A stretch of DNA of 64,000 nucleotides from Fimousia sp045616445. GTDB lineage: Bacteria; Bacillota; Clostridia; Lachnospirales; Lachnospiraceae. The stretch spans positions 1 through 64,000 of the forward strand of contig JAZLGR010000004.1 in assembly GCA_045616445.1 (NCBI GenBank). Reading direction: 5' to 3'. Numbering within the stretch: the stretch's first letter is position 1; each line of letters begins with the position of its first letter. The position numbers were made by a program, and so were the translations under genes. The notes beneath the pieces were generated by a model. It was not told where the DNA came from. It worked only from the letters and a program-made list of their open reading frames with translations, and made no database searches. Positions 1 through 8,420 of the stretch are shown piece by piece.

Positions 1-1
1 C

Positions 2-433
2 TTTTTTGCAGGAGAATCTGTTCCTGTTAATAGAAAGTTGTCGGAGATATTTTTACAGCTCCATATCAGTGAGAAAACCGGACGAGGCGTTCCGAAGATT
101 ACAAAGCTTTATGGACGTGATGCATTTGAATTCAGGGAAAACTCTATTGTAGTAAAAATTCCATTTAACTGGATCAATGTAATGGGACCGGCAGGAAGTA
201 TTAAGGCTGATACCGAAGTTTGTGATACAACAAGAGATTTAAAACTATCAGCGACACACAGAAAAATACTTGCTGAGATAAGAAATAATCCTAATATTAC
301 AAAACCACAGTTAGCACTGGCGATAGGTGTGGGAAAAACTACGATTGATAATGGCATTTCATACTTAAGAAAGAATGGTGTGATTGAGCGTATTGGTTCC
401 AACAAGAGCGGTTACTGGAAAGTGATTGAGTAA
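2..433 (+). CDS. C-terminal part of an AlbA_2/RecG-like ATP-binding transcriptional regulator (5' truncated by window edge)
   Basis: The reading frame is open from the first bases of the window, so the TTG at 38 is not a real start and the gene begins upstream. The visible part contains the phrase SEKTGRGVPKI and a following PFNWIN segment, typical of the C-terminal half of AlbA_2 (divergent AAA-4) proteins. It ends in a winged-helix domain of about 60 residues (HRKILAEIRNNPNITKPQLA onwards) with a helix-turn-helix and a wing. Such proteins are usually DNA-binding regulators of accessory genes. The family call rests on recognition of these motifs; the N-terminal nucleotide-binding part is out of view. 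Confidence 0.6.
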   Translation, partial: FFAGESVPVNRKLSEIFLQLHISEKTGRGVPKITKLYGRDAFEFRENSIVVKIPFNWINVMGPAGSIKADTEVCDTTRDLKLSATHRKILAEIRNNPNITKPQLALAIGVGKTTIDNGISYLRKNGVIERIGSNKSGYWKVIE

Positions 434-775
434 GCTTTTGCTTGGATTATTCGCTGTATTCTGATATAATCAAACTGCAAACCAGTAGCATCGTGATACT
501 ACTTTGATACTAATAATTTTGGGGAAATGGTAGAATGGGTAGAAATCAGAGAAAAAGCTATTGATTCTCAAAGAAAACTTAACTTGATGGAGTTAAGATT
601 GAAATTGCATTGTCGAGTTCGAATAATTGCGATGTACACTTTTCTGAAATCCCCACGAAGATGAAAAAATAATTTCCATGAGGACGAGAAGAAAAGGACA
701 TATATAAAGAGATAACAGAGACCTTGTAGGAGCAATCCTAGGAGGTCTTTTTCTTTTGCATAGAGTCGGAAAACC
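434..775. other. Gene-free stretch with one terminator
   Basis: No convincing gene is seen here. A 45-codon ORF from an ATG at 527 has only a poor ribosome site and no recognisable family. The only clear element is the hairpin near 719-755. The stretch separates the regulator fragment from the RHS remnant and looks like decayed sequence. Confidence 0.5.
719..755 (+). terminator. Intrinsic terminator
   Basis: AGACCT (719-724) pairs with AGGTCT (743-748), with an inner TAGG/CCTA pairing, followed by a T-rich run. It lies directly upstream of the RHS remnant, so it would end transcription from the left. Confidence 0.65.
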
Positions 776-1447
776 TTGAAAATAAGCCGTTTTTTGAGAT
801 GGGGGATGCCCTGGGACGAGTGCCGATTGTTTCTCAGAGTGGTCAGATGGCTGGTCGGAAAAAGAAGTTGGGCGACGGGGACGAAATTTGCATCTCCATG
901 GAAAAGACGGAAAAAGTGTACAGCGGTCAGAGAATCCGCAAGACAGAAAATGGTGTTGAGACCAACTACTTCTATGACGGGGAGGAAGTCCTCTATACAG
1001 AGGATGGTAGTGGAAATATTAATGCCTTCAATGTGGCCGGAGGCTCTGATAATTATACGGCAACGATCCGTTATACTGAAGGACTCCAGTATTACACCTA
1101 TAATAAGGATATCAAAGGAAGTGTGTCTAACCTGGTGGACGACAGTGGAAACAGTGTGGTATCCTATGAATACAGTGATTTTGGCATCACCACAATCCAC
1201 AGGCCTTTATTATATGAATGCCCGTTACTATGATCCGAAGGATGGAAGATTCCTTTCTTAGGATACGTTCCGAGGCACGGATACGGACCCTGGCACATGG
1301 AACCTTTACACCTACTGTGCCAATAATCCGATTAAGTATGTGGACCCAAGCGGACACTTCTTTAAGAATGGGACTATTATTCGTGAACATTTTGGCCATC
1401 CCGAGTATAATATAGGACCACACTTTAAAAATGAAGACTTCTCGTAA
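775..1447 (+). pseudogene. RHS-repeat toxin C-terminal core, broken by deletion/frameshift and an amber codon
   Basis: One frame (about 775-1195) encodes RHS/YD-type sequence, with NYFYDGEEVLYTEDGSG and KGSVSNLVDDSGN. The RHS core continues in a second frame with STGLYYMNARYYDPKDGRFLS, then an in-frame TAG at 1259-1261, then DTFRGTDTDPGTWNLYTY and NNPIKYVDPSGH up to a TAA near 1445. In intact RHS proteins these blocks are continuous, with a Glu or Gln codon where the TAG stands. About 25 residues normally found between the YEYSDFG and STGLYY blocks are missing, so a deletion changed the frame. The N-terminal shell is absent. A further frame from about 1450 to 1574 may be toxin-tip remains (GEFYNVFILSDDGDG). 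RHS proteins are polymorphic toxins delivered to neighbouring cells; this copy cannot be functional. Confidence 0.85.
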
Positions 1448-1627
1448 TTTGATGAAAGACTTGTTGCCAATTATAAACTACGATTATGGGAGTAATATTT
1501 CGGGTGAGTTTTATAATGTTTTCATATTATCAGACGATGGTGATGGAACAGCATTGATTTCTTGGGTGGAATAAATCCTTCAAGAATGGTTATAACTTAT
1601 AAGTTGCTGGTTGTTGGGTATGTATTT

Positions 1628-2344
1628 ATGAAAAACAATAAAAATGAGATTATATCTATCATGCAGTGGTATTTTCAGAATGTGCAAACACAATGCAGGA
1701 TATTAATGGATGATTTAAATGATAAGTATGGTCAAAATATTAAAACGAAAGAACAACTTCTTTCATTTCTTAATTATATTCATACACGAGAAATTCATTT
1801 GAATGGCATTGATTATTTCTTTCATGGTTTAGGTTGTCGCGCGCAAGGAGATAAAACATTTTTGGAATGGGACTTTGGGTATAGAAGTCGATTTTGCGGA
1901 ATACATCCCTGGAAATTAGCTTTAACACTACGAAATAATAATCATCCCTTATCTGATTATTATAATTATAATGTTATTCAGGAATTATGTGATGTGTTAG
2001 TGGAATCTGGCTGTATGTTTAAAATGTATGGACAATATTATTTTTCCATTCAAAAAAAAGATGCCTTCATACCGAAATTTCCTAAGGAATATGATTTGCT
2101 TGTAGTTAAATGGGCAGATAAAAAATGGACATTACTGCGCAGCAAAAAAACAGATCGATTTATCAGGAAAAGTACTATGATAGACAATGCTATCTTTAAA
2201 AATGAACAGGCATTTTTACTGTGTTTTTACTGTGATGGCAAAGAAGTGTTTTCTATTCCATATGATGATATTTCCTATCCGCCGAATGCCATCAAAATCA
2301 TGAGTGATGACATTTTCCGTAATAATGGAATTTGTTATATATGA
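1628..2344 (+). CDS. Hypothetical protein, possible immunity protein of the RHS locus
   Basis: A 238-residue protein starting at the ATG at 1628 (MKNNKNEIIS). An in-frame start at 1562 lies further upstream, but neither start has a strong ribosome site. It is rich in aromatic and charged residues, has no signal peptide or membrane segment, and is AT-rich. The block YFFHGLGCRAQGDKTFLEWDFG resembles what I recall of DUF6896-type proteins, but this is a weak family memory. Its place directly behind an RHS C-terminus is the standard place for an immunity gene. The immunity role is an inference from position. Confidence 0.45.
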   Translation: MKNNKNEIISIMQWYFQNVQTQCRILMDDLNDKYGQNIKTKEQLLSFLNYIHTREIHLNGIDYFFHGLGCRAQGDKTFLEWDFGYRSRFCGIHPWKLALTLRNNNHPLSDYYNYNVIQELCDVLVESGCMFKMYGQYYFSIQKKDAFIPKFPKEYDLLVVKWADKKWTLLRSKKTDRFIRKSTMIDNAIFKNEQAFLLCFYCDGKEVFSIPYDDISYPPNAIKIMSDDIFRNNGICYI

Positions 2345-2388
2345 AAACAATAAATCAGATGTCCTTGATAGTATAATATGCACTTTTA

Positions 2389-2432
2389 TCACCCGCTTTA
2401 TTCCCCACCTGTAGTTGTAATAAAGTGGGTGA
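2389..2432 (+). terminator. Hairpin, probable terminator
   Basis: TCACCCGCTTTATT (2389-2402) pairs with AATAAAGTGGGTGA (2419-2432) over 14 positions with one G-T wobble. The following tail is AT-rich but has no solid T-run, so it may terminate weakly or in both directions. Confidence 0.5.
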
Positions 2433-2450
2433 TAATTTATTGTCTACAGC

Positions 2451-2552
2451 ATGATTCAGATGAAGAACCGCCTGCTCAGAGAGGGCCACTATACTGACGC
2501 AGTTGATGACGCACTAATTGAGGTCCTTAATGCCAAGCAAAGATATATTTAG
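2451..2552 (+). other. 33-codon ORF, probable remnant of a mobile-element gene
   Basis: ATG at 2451 to TAG at 2550-2552. The product (MIQMKNRLLREGHYTDAVDD...) is hydrophilic and helical and too short for a domain. It has no good ribosome site of its own. It looks like the end of a longer gene, perhaps from an integrative element. Family unknown. Confidence 0.25.
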
Positions 2553-2563
2553 AACTGTACATG

Positions 2564-2594
2564 GCCACATCAATTCGGGTGTGGCTTTTGTTAT
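2564..2594 (+). terminator. Intrinsic terminator
   Basis: GCCACA (2564-2569) pairs with TGTGGC (2580-2585), followed by TTTTGTTATTT. It closes the fragment upstream. Confidence 0.55.
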
Positions 2595-2689
2595 TTCTAA
2601 ATGTAGGAGGACAATTAAATGATGTTTAAAAAAATTATAAGAAGAGTAATGAAAATCAGATGAAAATCTGCTAAGATTGCATGAGAGAC

Positions 2690-2788
2690 GAAAAAATGTG
2701 TTATATATAATGAATTAGACTCGAAAAAATGTAGATTTTCAGATTGAACAGGCCAGAAAAAATGTGTATCATATAAGTGGAGGTGATA
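2690..2788 (+). repeat. Three 33-bp phased direct repeats upstream of the ATPase gene
   Basis: The 10-mer GAAAAAATGT occurs at 2690, 2723 and 2756, exactly 33 bp apart (about three helical turns). Units 1 and 3 also agree in the following GTRTATATAA-like bases. The third unit runs into the ribosome-binding site of the ATPase gene at 2779-2787. Regular phasing at a gene start suggests an operator or protein-binding array. Confidence 0.6.
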
Positions 2789-2790
2789 CT

Positions 2791-4101
2791 TTGAAACGTT
2801 TTGCAATGGAAGAACTGAAAAAATGGAAAGAAAAGAAAAATCGAAAACCATTAATCATCATGGGTGCCAGACAGGTTGGGAAAACTTGGCTTATGAAAGA
2901 ATTTGGAAAAGAGTCTTATGAAAAAGTCGCTTACATCTCCTTCTATAATAACAAAAGAATGGCTGCTGTATTTGATATGGATTATGACATTAATCGTATT
3001 TTGATGGCTTTTAATATTGAAAGTGGAACGACAATTACTCCGGATAATACATTAATCATTTTAGATGAAATTCAAAACGCACCAAAAGCATTAGAATCAT
3101 TAAAATATTTTTGCGAGGAAGCTTCTGAATATCATGTGATTGCAGCCGGTTCTTTATTGGGGGTAGCATTACATGAAGGTATATCATATCCGGTAGGAAA
3201 AGTAGATATACTGAATCTTCATCCAATGAGTTATAGAGAATTCCTTTGTGCTATGGGGGAACAGGCCTTGGTTGATGCATTAGATACTAAGACGTTCAAT
3301 CTTATTGATACATTTGCTGATAGATATATTATGTGGTTGAAAAATTATTATTATATTGGAGGAATGCCAGAAGTAGTGAATTGTTTTGCTCAAAATAGAG
3401 ACTATAATGAGGTACGCGAAATTCAAAATGCCATTATAACCCAATATAAAGGAGATTTTGGAAAACATGCTGGGCCAAGAGAATTGCCGAGAATCAATAT
3501 GGTTTGGGAGTCTGTTCCGATGCAACTTGCCAAAGAAAACCGCAAATTCTTCTTTGGTAAAATGAAAAAAGGGGCAAGAAGTAGTGAGTTTGAGATTGCT
3601 ATTCAATGGCTTGAAGATAGTGGGTTAGTTCATAAAGTTCATAAAGTGAATGAACCACATGTACCACTAGCTGCATATAAAGACTTTAGTGCATATAAGC
3701 TTTTTCTATTGGATGTTGGATTGTTAGGAGCACTTAGTGGTCTTGATCCTGAATCTATCTTGGAGGGTAATGAGATTTTTGTTGAGTTTAAAGGTGCATT
3801 GACAGAGCAATATGTACTTCAACAATTGATTGCTGACACATCGTATATCCCTTACTATTTTGGTACAGAAAAGGCTACATTTGAACAAGATTTTCTTATT
3901 CAAATGAAAAAGACTATTATACCAATTGAAGTTAAGGCTGAGAAAAACATTAGGTCACAGAGTTTAAAAGCATTTTATGGGAAATATCATCCGGAAAAAT
4001 CGATTCGTTTTTCATTATTAAATTATTGTGACCAAGGATGGATGATTAATATTCCATTGTATGCAATATCTACTTTATCAAAGGGAGAAAGCGTTTTCTA
4101 G
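2791..4101 (+). CDS. AAA-family ATPase with DUF4143-type C-terminal domain
   Basis: A 436-residue protein. The start is taken as TTG 2791 because GGAGGTGAT (2779-2787) sits at the right distance; a GTG at 2764 is in frame but has no ribosome site. Walker A is GARQVGKT near residues 25-32 and Walker B is TLIILDEIQ near residue 88. The C-terminal half has the FKGALTEQYVLQQL and IPIEVKAEKN segments of DUF4143, a nuclease-like fold. Proteins of this class are common, poorly understood, horizontally moving ATPases of Firmicutes and archaea. The gene stands alone and is flanked by fragments. No partner is visible, so its role remains unknown. Confidence 0.85.
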   Translation: MKRFAMEELKKWKEKKNRKPLIIMGARQVGKTWLMKEFGKESYEKVAYISFYNNKRMAAVFDMDYDINRILMAFNIESGTTITPDNTLIILDEIQNAPKALESLKYFCEEASEYHVIAAGSLLGVALHEGISYPVGKVDILNLHPMSYREFLCAMGEQALVDALDTKTFNLIDTFADRYIMWLKNYYYIGGMPEVVNCFAQNRDYNEVREIQNAIITQYKGDFGKHAGPRELPRINMVWESVPMQLAKENRKFFFGKMKKGARSSEFEIAIQWLEDSGLVHKVHKVNEPHVPLAAYKDFSAYKLFLLDVGLLGALSGLDPESILEGNEIFVEFKGALTEQYVLQQLIADTSYIPYYFGTEKATFEQDFLIQMKKTIIPIEVKAEKNIRSQSLKAFYGKYHPEKSIRFSLLNYCDQGWMINIPLYAISTLSKGESVF

Positions 4102-4193
4102 AAAAATTTTTGTCTGTTTCATGGACTTCATATTTGTGATTATGCAAAGATATAATAGACCGAGAGTGATGAAACTACAAAAAGATCAGAACC

Positions 4194-4547
4194 GTGAAGC
4201 ATGCCATTAACGTATTCAACTCTACAACAGAAGTAGAAGGTTTTGACATGACCATTGACGAGATACTTGTTGCTCTTCCGATGATTTCTGAGAGAGTCAG
4301 AACGTTGAATTCCATGAGATCAGAGCTTCCAAAAGTCCGTGAAAGAACCTATGGTTCTGGTGTGAATGCTACGATTGATTACCGATATGTGAATTATGAT
4401 ATTGAAAAGGTCGCAGCAGATTATGACAAGGAATATGCTATGCTGTCTGCAGCACAGAGTGCCCTTGATCTTCTGAATAATACAGTGACCATGAATATCA
4501 ATGTTTATTGTTTCAGATGGTATTTGCAATTACTACCAGGGAGTTAG
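4194..4547 (+). pseudogene. Conserved coiled-coil hypothetical, probably truncated at both ends
   Basis: The frame opens after a stop at 4170-4172, and the GTG at 4194 lacks a ribosome site, so the true N-terminus seems lost. The readable core (TTEVEGFDMTIDEILVALP, then a helical stretch ending ALDLLNNT) has heptad-like spacing and is probably a small coiled-coil protein. The last dozen residues (CFRWYLQLLPGS) do not fit the core and suggest a changed frame or a junction. No function can be given. It belongs with the other degraded genes of this region. Confidence 0.4.
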
Positions 4548-4702
4548 TTACTTGTTTTTACTTGAAAAAACTTTTTGCAGGAGAAGTATGGTTATATTCT
4601 GCATCCTGCATAAGGGAAATCTTAAGAAACATTTTAGAAAAAAGTAAGTCATCTGTTTCTATTCTTTGAGATAATACTTATATGGAAGGAGACCGATGTG
4701 CT

Positions 4703-5311
4703 ATGAAAAAAAGTAGTAGAAGAAAACATAGAATTCGCAATCTGATTGCAATCGTGATCATTCTCGTTCTGGTTATGAAGGTCTTACCTGGTGCGAGCAG
4801 ATTTATTGGCAGATCGAAAACCAACGATATTCCTTTGTACTTACAAAGTGACAAGCCTTGGGGCGATGAAATATATGGGTCTGGTGAGATGAGAAAAACT
4901 GGCTGTGGACCGACATGTCTTTCTATGGTCTATGTAGGATTGACTGGTGATGAAACCATGAATCCCTATGAAGTGGCTAAGAAGGCAGAGAAGAACGGCT
5001 ATTATGTGTGGGGACAAGGTTCCTCCTGGGATATGATGGATTCAATGGCGAGAAAGATGGGACTTCATGTCGTGAATGTGGAATTTACTGCTTCTGATGT
5101 TAAGGATGCACTATCTAAAGGCATTCCGATCATCTGTGTGGTTGGACCAGGAGACTTCACGAAGCAGGGGCATTTTATTGTGCTGACTGGTGTGACAAAG
5201 GATGGCAAAATCATTGTCCATGACCCAAATAGTTTGCAGCAGAGTAGAAAGCGATGGGATGTTGACCGCATTCTTTCTCAAGTGAAAAATCTGTGGGGGT
5301 ATCAATATTAA
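4703..5311 (+). CDS. Membrane-anchored C39-like cysteine peptidase
   Basis: A 202-residue protein starting at ATG 4703, with AAGGAG 12 bases upstream; an ATG at 4682 is in frame but lies before that ribosome site. A basic N-terminus is followed by one hydrophobic segment (about residues 13-28), giving a signal anchor. The rest is a peptidase C39_2 domain: TGCGPTCLSM around Cys68, GHFIVLTGV carrying the His, and VHDPN carrying the Asp. The family includes bacteriocin-processing and cell-surface proteases of papain fold. No peptide substrate gene or ABC exporter lies beside it, so the substrate is unknown. The catalytic triad appears intact. Confidence 0.8.
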   Translation: MKKSSRRKHRIRNLIAIVIILVLVMKVLPGASRFIGRSKTNDIPLYLQSDKPWGDEIYGSGEMRKTGCGPTCLSMVYVGLTGDETMNPYEVAKKAEKNGYYVWGQGSSWDMMDSMARKMGLHVVNVEFTASDVKDALSKGIPIICVVGPGDFTKQGHFIVLTGVTKDGKIIVHDPNSLQQSRKRWDVDRILSQVKNLWGYQY

Positions 5312-5313
5312 AG

Positions 5314-5681
5314 ATGATGAATAAAAGAAGAATGATCCTATGTTGTTTGATTCTCATCATGATTATCCATTCGTTTATAGTTATGTGAATGGTACATGCG
5401 TAGATTTCAGCGAATGCTCAAGTGACTTTGGGGGATTTCTTTATTTTCCAAAGACAGGTAAAGTCTTAAAAGATCATTTTATTAATGGTGGACATACTAT
5501 CTATGAAACCTATGAAATTAAAGATCATGTGCTGACGAAAAAAGATACTTACTTATATTCCAATGGTGATGATTACAAAGATTATGATAAAGAAGCATTT
5601 GTCAAACATACAGACGAGTATTATTTTGAAGGCGAAACAAAGTATGATTGGGGCTATCTGACAGATTGTTTTGAAAAGTAG
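5314..5681 (+). pseudogene. Small secreted or lipoprotein-like protein, frameshifted after its signal peptide
   Basis: Three bases after the protease, an ATG at 5314 begins a typical signal sequence (MMNKRRMILCCLILIMIIHS) that stops at a TGA at 5386-5388. A second, overlapping frame then carries a hydrophilic, Tyr/Asp/Lys-rich body (CSSDFGGFLYFPKTGKVLKD onwards) to a TAG at 5679. Neither piece makes sense alone: the first lacks a mature part and the second lacks an export signal. The simplest reading is one secreted protein, formerly co-transcribed with the C39-like protease, broken by an indel. No family recognised. Confidence 0.5.
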
Positions 5682-5685
5682 GAAT

Positions 5686-5723
5686 GAAGTGTACATCAAA
5701 ATGGTGTACACTTCTTATTATTT
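5686..5723 (+). terminator. Intrinsic terminator
   Basis: GAAGTGTACA (5686-5695) pairs perfectly with TGTACACTTC (5705-5714), followed by TTATTATTT. Confidence 0.7.
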
Positions 5724-5724
5724 A

Positions 5725-6090
5725 CCGTTTACGTTGTAACAGTGGTGGTTTTTATATTTTACAAGGGGCATCTGGCGACAAAACACAGCGAGACGAAGAG
5801 AAGCGGAGGCCAGATGAATGCGCCTATTGGGTGCAACAAGCGTCTTCCGACGTGCTTGCACCCAACAATCCACGTTTTCACAGTCGAACGGCCTGAAAAA
5901 CAAGTTGTTTTCTACCGCTTTGGACACAAACTTGCTTTTGGCAGAACTTTGTATCCACAAAAATCGGAATTCTTGGCGATAAAACTCGATAATTCGTCTG
6001 TTGTAGCCCAAAACCCTCAAAATCATGGGTAAAATCGATATTTTAAAGCATGCTGTAGCCCATTTGTGGGCACAACACACATCTTAAGTG
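5725..6090. other. Gene-free stretch with two strong hairpins
   Basis: No ORF in any frame looks like a protein. CATCTGGC (5769-5776) pairs with GCCAGATG (5809-5816), and TTGGGTGCAA (5827-5836) pairs with TTGCACCCAA (5856-5865) with further inner pairing. The composition is more GC-rich than the flanks. It may be a structured RNA or the end of a small mobile element. Confidence 0.4.
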
Positions 6091-6096
6091 CCAAGT

Positions 6097-6188
6097 TTGC
6101 CCAATCCAGCCAATCCACCAATCCAGCCAATCCACCAAAACCAGCCGATCCACCCAATCCAGTCAATCCACCCAGTCCAGCTAATCCT
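6097..6188 (+). repeat. Degenerate short tandem repeat, CCAATCCA-type
   Basis: About nine imperfect copies of a 9-10 bp unit close to CCAATCCASC run across this stretch. On the minus strand they give a false ORF of Gly/Trp/Ile repeats. No gene overlaps. Such arrays often mark replication slippage or an insertion boundary. Confidence 0.7.
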
Positions 6189-6282
6189 CACTTCTTTCGC
6201 GACCATTGACGTGTGTCGTGTCCTTAATAATATTCCCAATATTCTTATTATTAAAATAATGTAAACAAGACAAGATAAAGTG

Positions 6283-6310
6283 TTGACTGAAGACACGTTA
6301 TTGCTATAAA
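6283..6310 (+). promoter_or_regulatory. Promoter of the etf/dehydrogenase operon
   Basis: TTGACT (6283-6288), a 16-bp spacer, then TATAAA (6305-6310). The predicted start lies near 6317, about 110 bases before etfB. Confidence 0.65.
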
Positions 6311-6321
6311 ATAAAAAAGTG

Positions 6322-6361
6322 CTTTCTTACTTTATCACACTAAAATCAGAAAGTAAGAAAG
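6322..6361 (+). promoter_or_regulatory. 12-bp inverted repeat in the leader, likely operator
   Basis: CTTTCTTACTTT (6322-6333) and AAAGTAAGAAAG (6350-6361) are perfect inverted copies with a 16-base loop just downstream of the predicted transcription start. There is no T-run behind it, so an operator is more likely than a terminator. The regulator is not in the window. Confidence 0.55.
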
Positions 6362-6425
6362 TGTGGCTACTATTAATGTGAATGATATTTATGTGAATGA
6401 TATTAATGAGGAGAATATAAGAAAG

Positions 6426-7214
6426 ATGAAGATTATAGTATGTATGAAGCAGGTGCCTGCCGGAACCAAGGTAGATATTGATCCGGAAACAGGTGCACTT
6501 AAGCGTATGTCTGGTGACACCAGAACCAATCCATATGATTTGTTTGCTTTGGAAACAGCGCTTCAGATTCGTGAAAGAGTAGGGGGAACTGTTACGGCTA
6601 TCACAATGGGGCCTGTACAGGCAGAAGTAATGATGAAAGACGCTTTTTCTATGGGCGTTGATGAGGCTGTAATTCTTTCAGATAGAAAATTTGCAGGAGC
6701 AGATGTCCTTGCAACCTCTTATGTTCTGACACAGGGCGTCCAGTTACTTGGTGGTGCTGACTTAATTATCTGTGGACGCCAGACAACAGATGGTGATACT
6801 GCGCAGGTTGGACCGGCTATTGCGGAGCATATGCACATTCCACATGCTGCATGGGTATCTGAAGTAACAGATGTGAATGAAGAATGTATTCAGGTGAAAC
6901 AGGATTTGGCAAGTGTATGTCAGATTTCAGAGATTCCTTATCCTTGCCTGATTACAGTAGATAAAGATATTAATGTACCAAGATTACCATCTTATATTTT
7001 AAAGAAAATGACTGTAGATAAAAAGGCAAAAATACTAACATTTGAAGATATGCCAGATCAGAATCTGGACCGTTATGGTCTCAATGGATCACCGACAGCG
7101 GTAGAGAGAATGTTTGCACCACCTGAAAAAGAAAAACAGGTTTACTTAGAAGGTGCAGCAGAAGAAAAGGCTGAGAAACTATTTGGAATATTGACAGGAA
7201 AGAAGATTATATAG
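6426..7214 (+). CDS. etfB: Electron transfer flavoprotein subunit beta
   Basis: A 262-residue protein. ATG 6426 is chosen because GAGGAG lies 10 bases upstream and MKIIVCMKQVPAGTKV is the usual family start; an in-frame GTG at 6363 would add an unrelated tail. Family blocks include NPYDLFALETAL, GPVQAEVMMKDA and the nucleotide-binding GRQTTDGDTAQVGP. EtfB pairs with EtfA to hold FAD. In electron-bifurcating or confurcating systems it carries the bifurcating flavin and binds NAD(H). The gene is 12 bases from the ferredoxin-EtfA gene and followed by a flavin dehydrogenase. This is the architecture of Acetobacterium-type lactate dehydrogenase/Etf complexes, acting in the cytosol. Confidence 0.92.
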   Translation: MKIIVCMKQVPAGTKVDIDPETGALKRMSGDTRTNPYDLFALETALQIRERVGGTVTAITMGPVQAEVMMKDAFSMGVDEAVILSDRKFAGADVLATSYVLTQGVQLLGGADLIICGRQTTDGDTAQVGPAIAEHMHIPHAAWVSEVTDVNEECIQVKQDLASVCQISEIPYPCLITVDKDINVPRLPSYILKKMTVDKKAKILTFEDMPDQNLDRYGLNGSPTAVERMFAPPEKEKQVYLEGAAEEKAEKLFGILTGKKII

Positions 7215-7226
7215 GAGGGACATAGC

Positions 7227-8417
7227 ATGGCAATGATTAATTTTGACACAAAAAAATGTACTTTTTGTGGAACATGTATCGACAAGTGCCCCTTCGGAGC
7301 ATTAAAGATGAATGCGGATAGAATCGAGGTTGGAGACACATGTCGTATGTGTGGTCTCTGCTTAAGAAACTGTCCGGAAAAAGCAATTACATTTGAACAG
7401 AAGAAGAACGAAATTGATAAAGAGCAATGGAACGATTTCCTGATTTTCGTAGAGCAGGAAAGAGGAGACATCCATCCGGTTGCTTATGAATTGATTGGAG
7501 AAGCAAGAAAGATGGCAACTAAGGTGGACTTCAAAGTGAAATGTGTCATCCTTGGCGGAGAAGGCACTGCAGAAAATGCAAGAAAGCTGTTAGATTATGG
7601 AGTTGATCAGGTATATGTTTATGAGCATGAAGAACTGGAAGGATTTCGCGCAGCGGTATATGCACGTGTCGTAGCGGACTGTATTGAAGAGATCAAGCCA
7701 AGCTCCGTACTGATTGGTGCAACCGCTCTTGGACGTTCTTTAGCTCCAAGACTTTCCACTAGATTTCTTACAGGATTAACTGCAGACTGTACCACACTTG
7801 ATATCAAGCCAAATACAGATATGATTCAGATCAGACCTGCTTTTGGTGGCAATATCATGGCGCAGATCGCGATTACAAAAACTCGTCCACAGTTTGCCAC
7901 TGTGAGATATCGTGTCATGGACACTGCGAAAAAGGTGGAAAATCCATCAGGAGAAATCATCATCCGTGAAGTGACAGAAGAGATGTATGAAAGTGATATA
8001 CGTATCATTTCATCTACTGTGATTGAGAAAAAGAAAAGTTTAGAAGAAGAGGATGTCATTGTAGTAGCAGGTCGTGGCTGTAAGAATGACAGCAGTGTAC
8101 AGATGTGCAAGGAACTTGCAGAGGCACTTGGCGGTCAGCTGGCATTTACAAGACCAATGGTGGAAAATGGATATGGAGATCAGTCCAGACAGATTGGTCT
8201 TTCCGGACGTACCGTTCGTCCGAAGCTGATCATTACCTGTGGTGTTTCTGGTGCAATTCAGTTCACATCCTGTATGAATTCCTCTGAATGTATCGTAGCG
8301 ATTAATAGTGATCCAAAGGCTCAGATCTTTGGCGTAGCTCATTATTGTATTGTTGATGACCTGAATACTGTAGTTCCTAAATTGATAGAACTCATCAGCA
8401 ACAGAAAGGAGGACTAA
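7227..8417 (+). CDS. etfA: Electron transfer flavoprotein subunit alpha with N-terminal 2[4Fe-4S] ferredoxin domain
   Basis: A 396-residue protein starting at ATG 7227 after GGAGGG. The first 50 residues form a ferredoxin: Cys11, 14, 17, 21 and Cys39, 42, 45, 49. Then come an Etf domain and the C-terminal FAD-binding domain, with the GLSGRTVRPKLIITCGVSGA block and HYCIVDDLNTVVP. Ferredoxin-fused EtfA occurs in complexes that couple an uphill oxidation to NADH formation with help from reduced ferredoxin. It forms an operon with etfB and the dehydrogenase that follows by 3 bases. The extra clusters strongly suggest ferredoxin as an electron partner. Confidence 0.92.
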   Translation: MAMINFDTKKCTFCGTCIDKCPFGALKMNADRIEVGDTCRMCGLCLRNCPEKAITFEQKKNEIDKEQWNDFLIFVEQERGDIHPVAYELIGEARKMATKVDFKVKCVILGGEGTAENARKLLDYGVDQVYVYEHEELEGFRAAVYARVVADCIEEIKPSSVLIGATALGRSLAPRLSTRFLTGLTADCTTLDIKPNTDMIQIRPAFGGNIMAQIAITKTRPQFATVRYRVMDTAKKVENPSGEIIIREVTEEMYESDIRIISSTVIEKKKSLEEEDVIVVAGRGCKNDSSVQMCKELAEALGGQLAFTRPMVENGYGDQSRQIGLSGRTVRPKLIITCGVSGAIQFTSCMNSSECIVAINSDPKAQIFGVAHYCIVDDLNTVVPKLIELISNRKED

Positions 8418-8420
8418 GTC

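Noticed and set aside
527..664. 45-codon plus-strand ORF before the RHS remnant
   Set aside because: Only a poor ribosome site, no recognisable family, and atypical composition; not listed as a gene.
2615..2851. Minus-strand ORF with repeated HFF
   Set aside because: Its repeats come from the three GAAAAAATGT copies on the plus strand and it overlaps the start of the ATPase gene.
6084..6296. Minus-strand ORF with Gly-Trp-Ile repeats
   Set aside because: It is the translation of the CCAATCCA-type tandem repeat; no ribosome site, no plausible protein.
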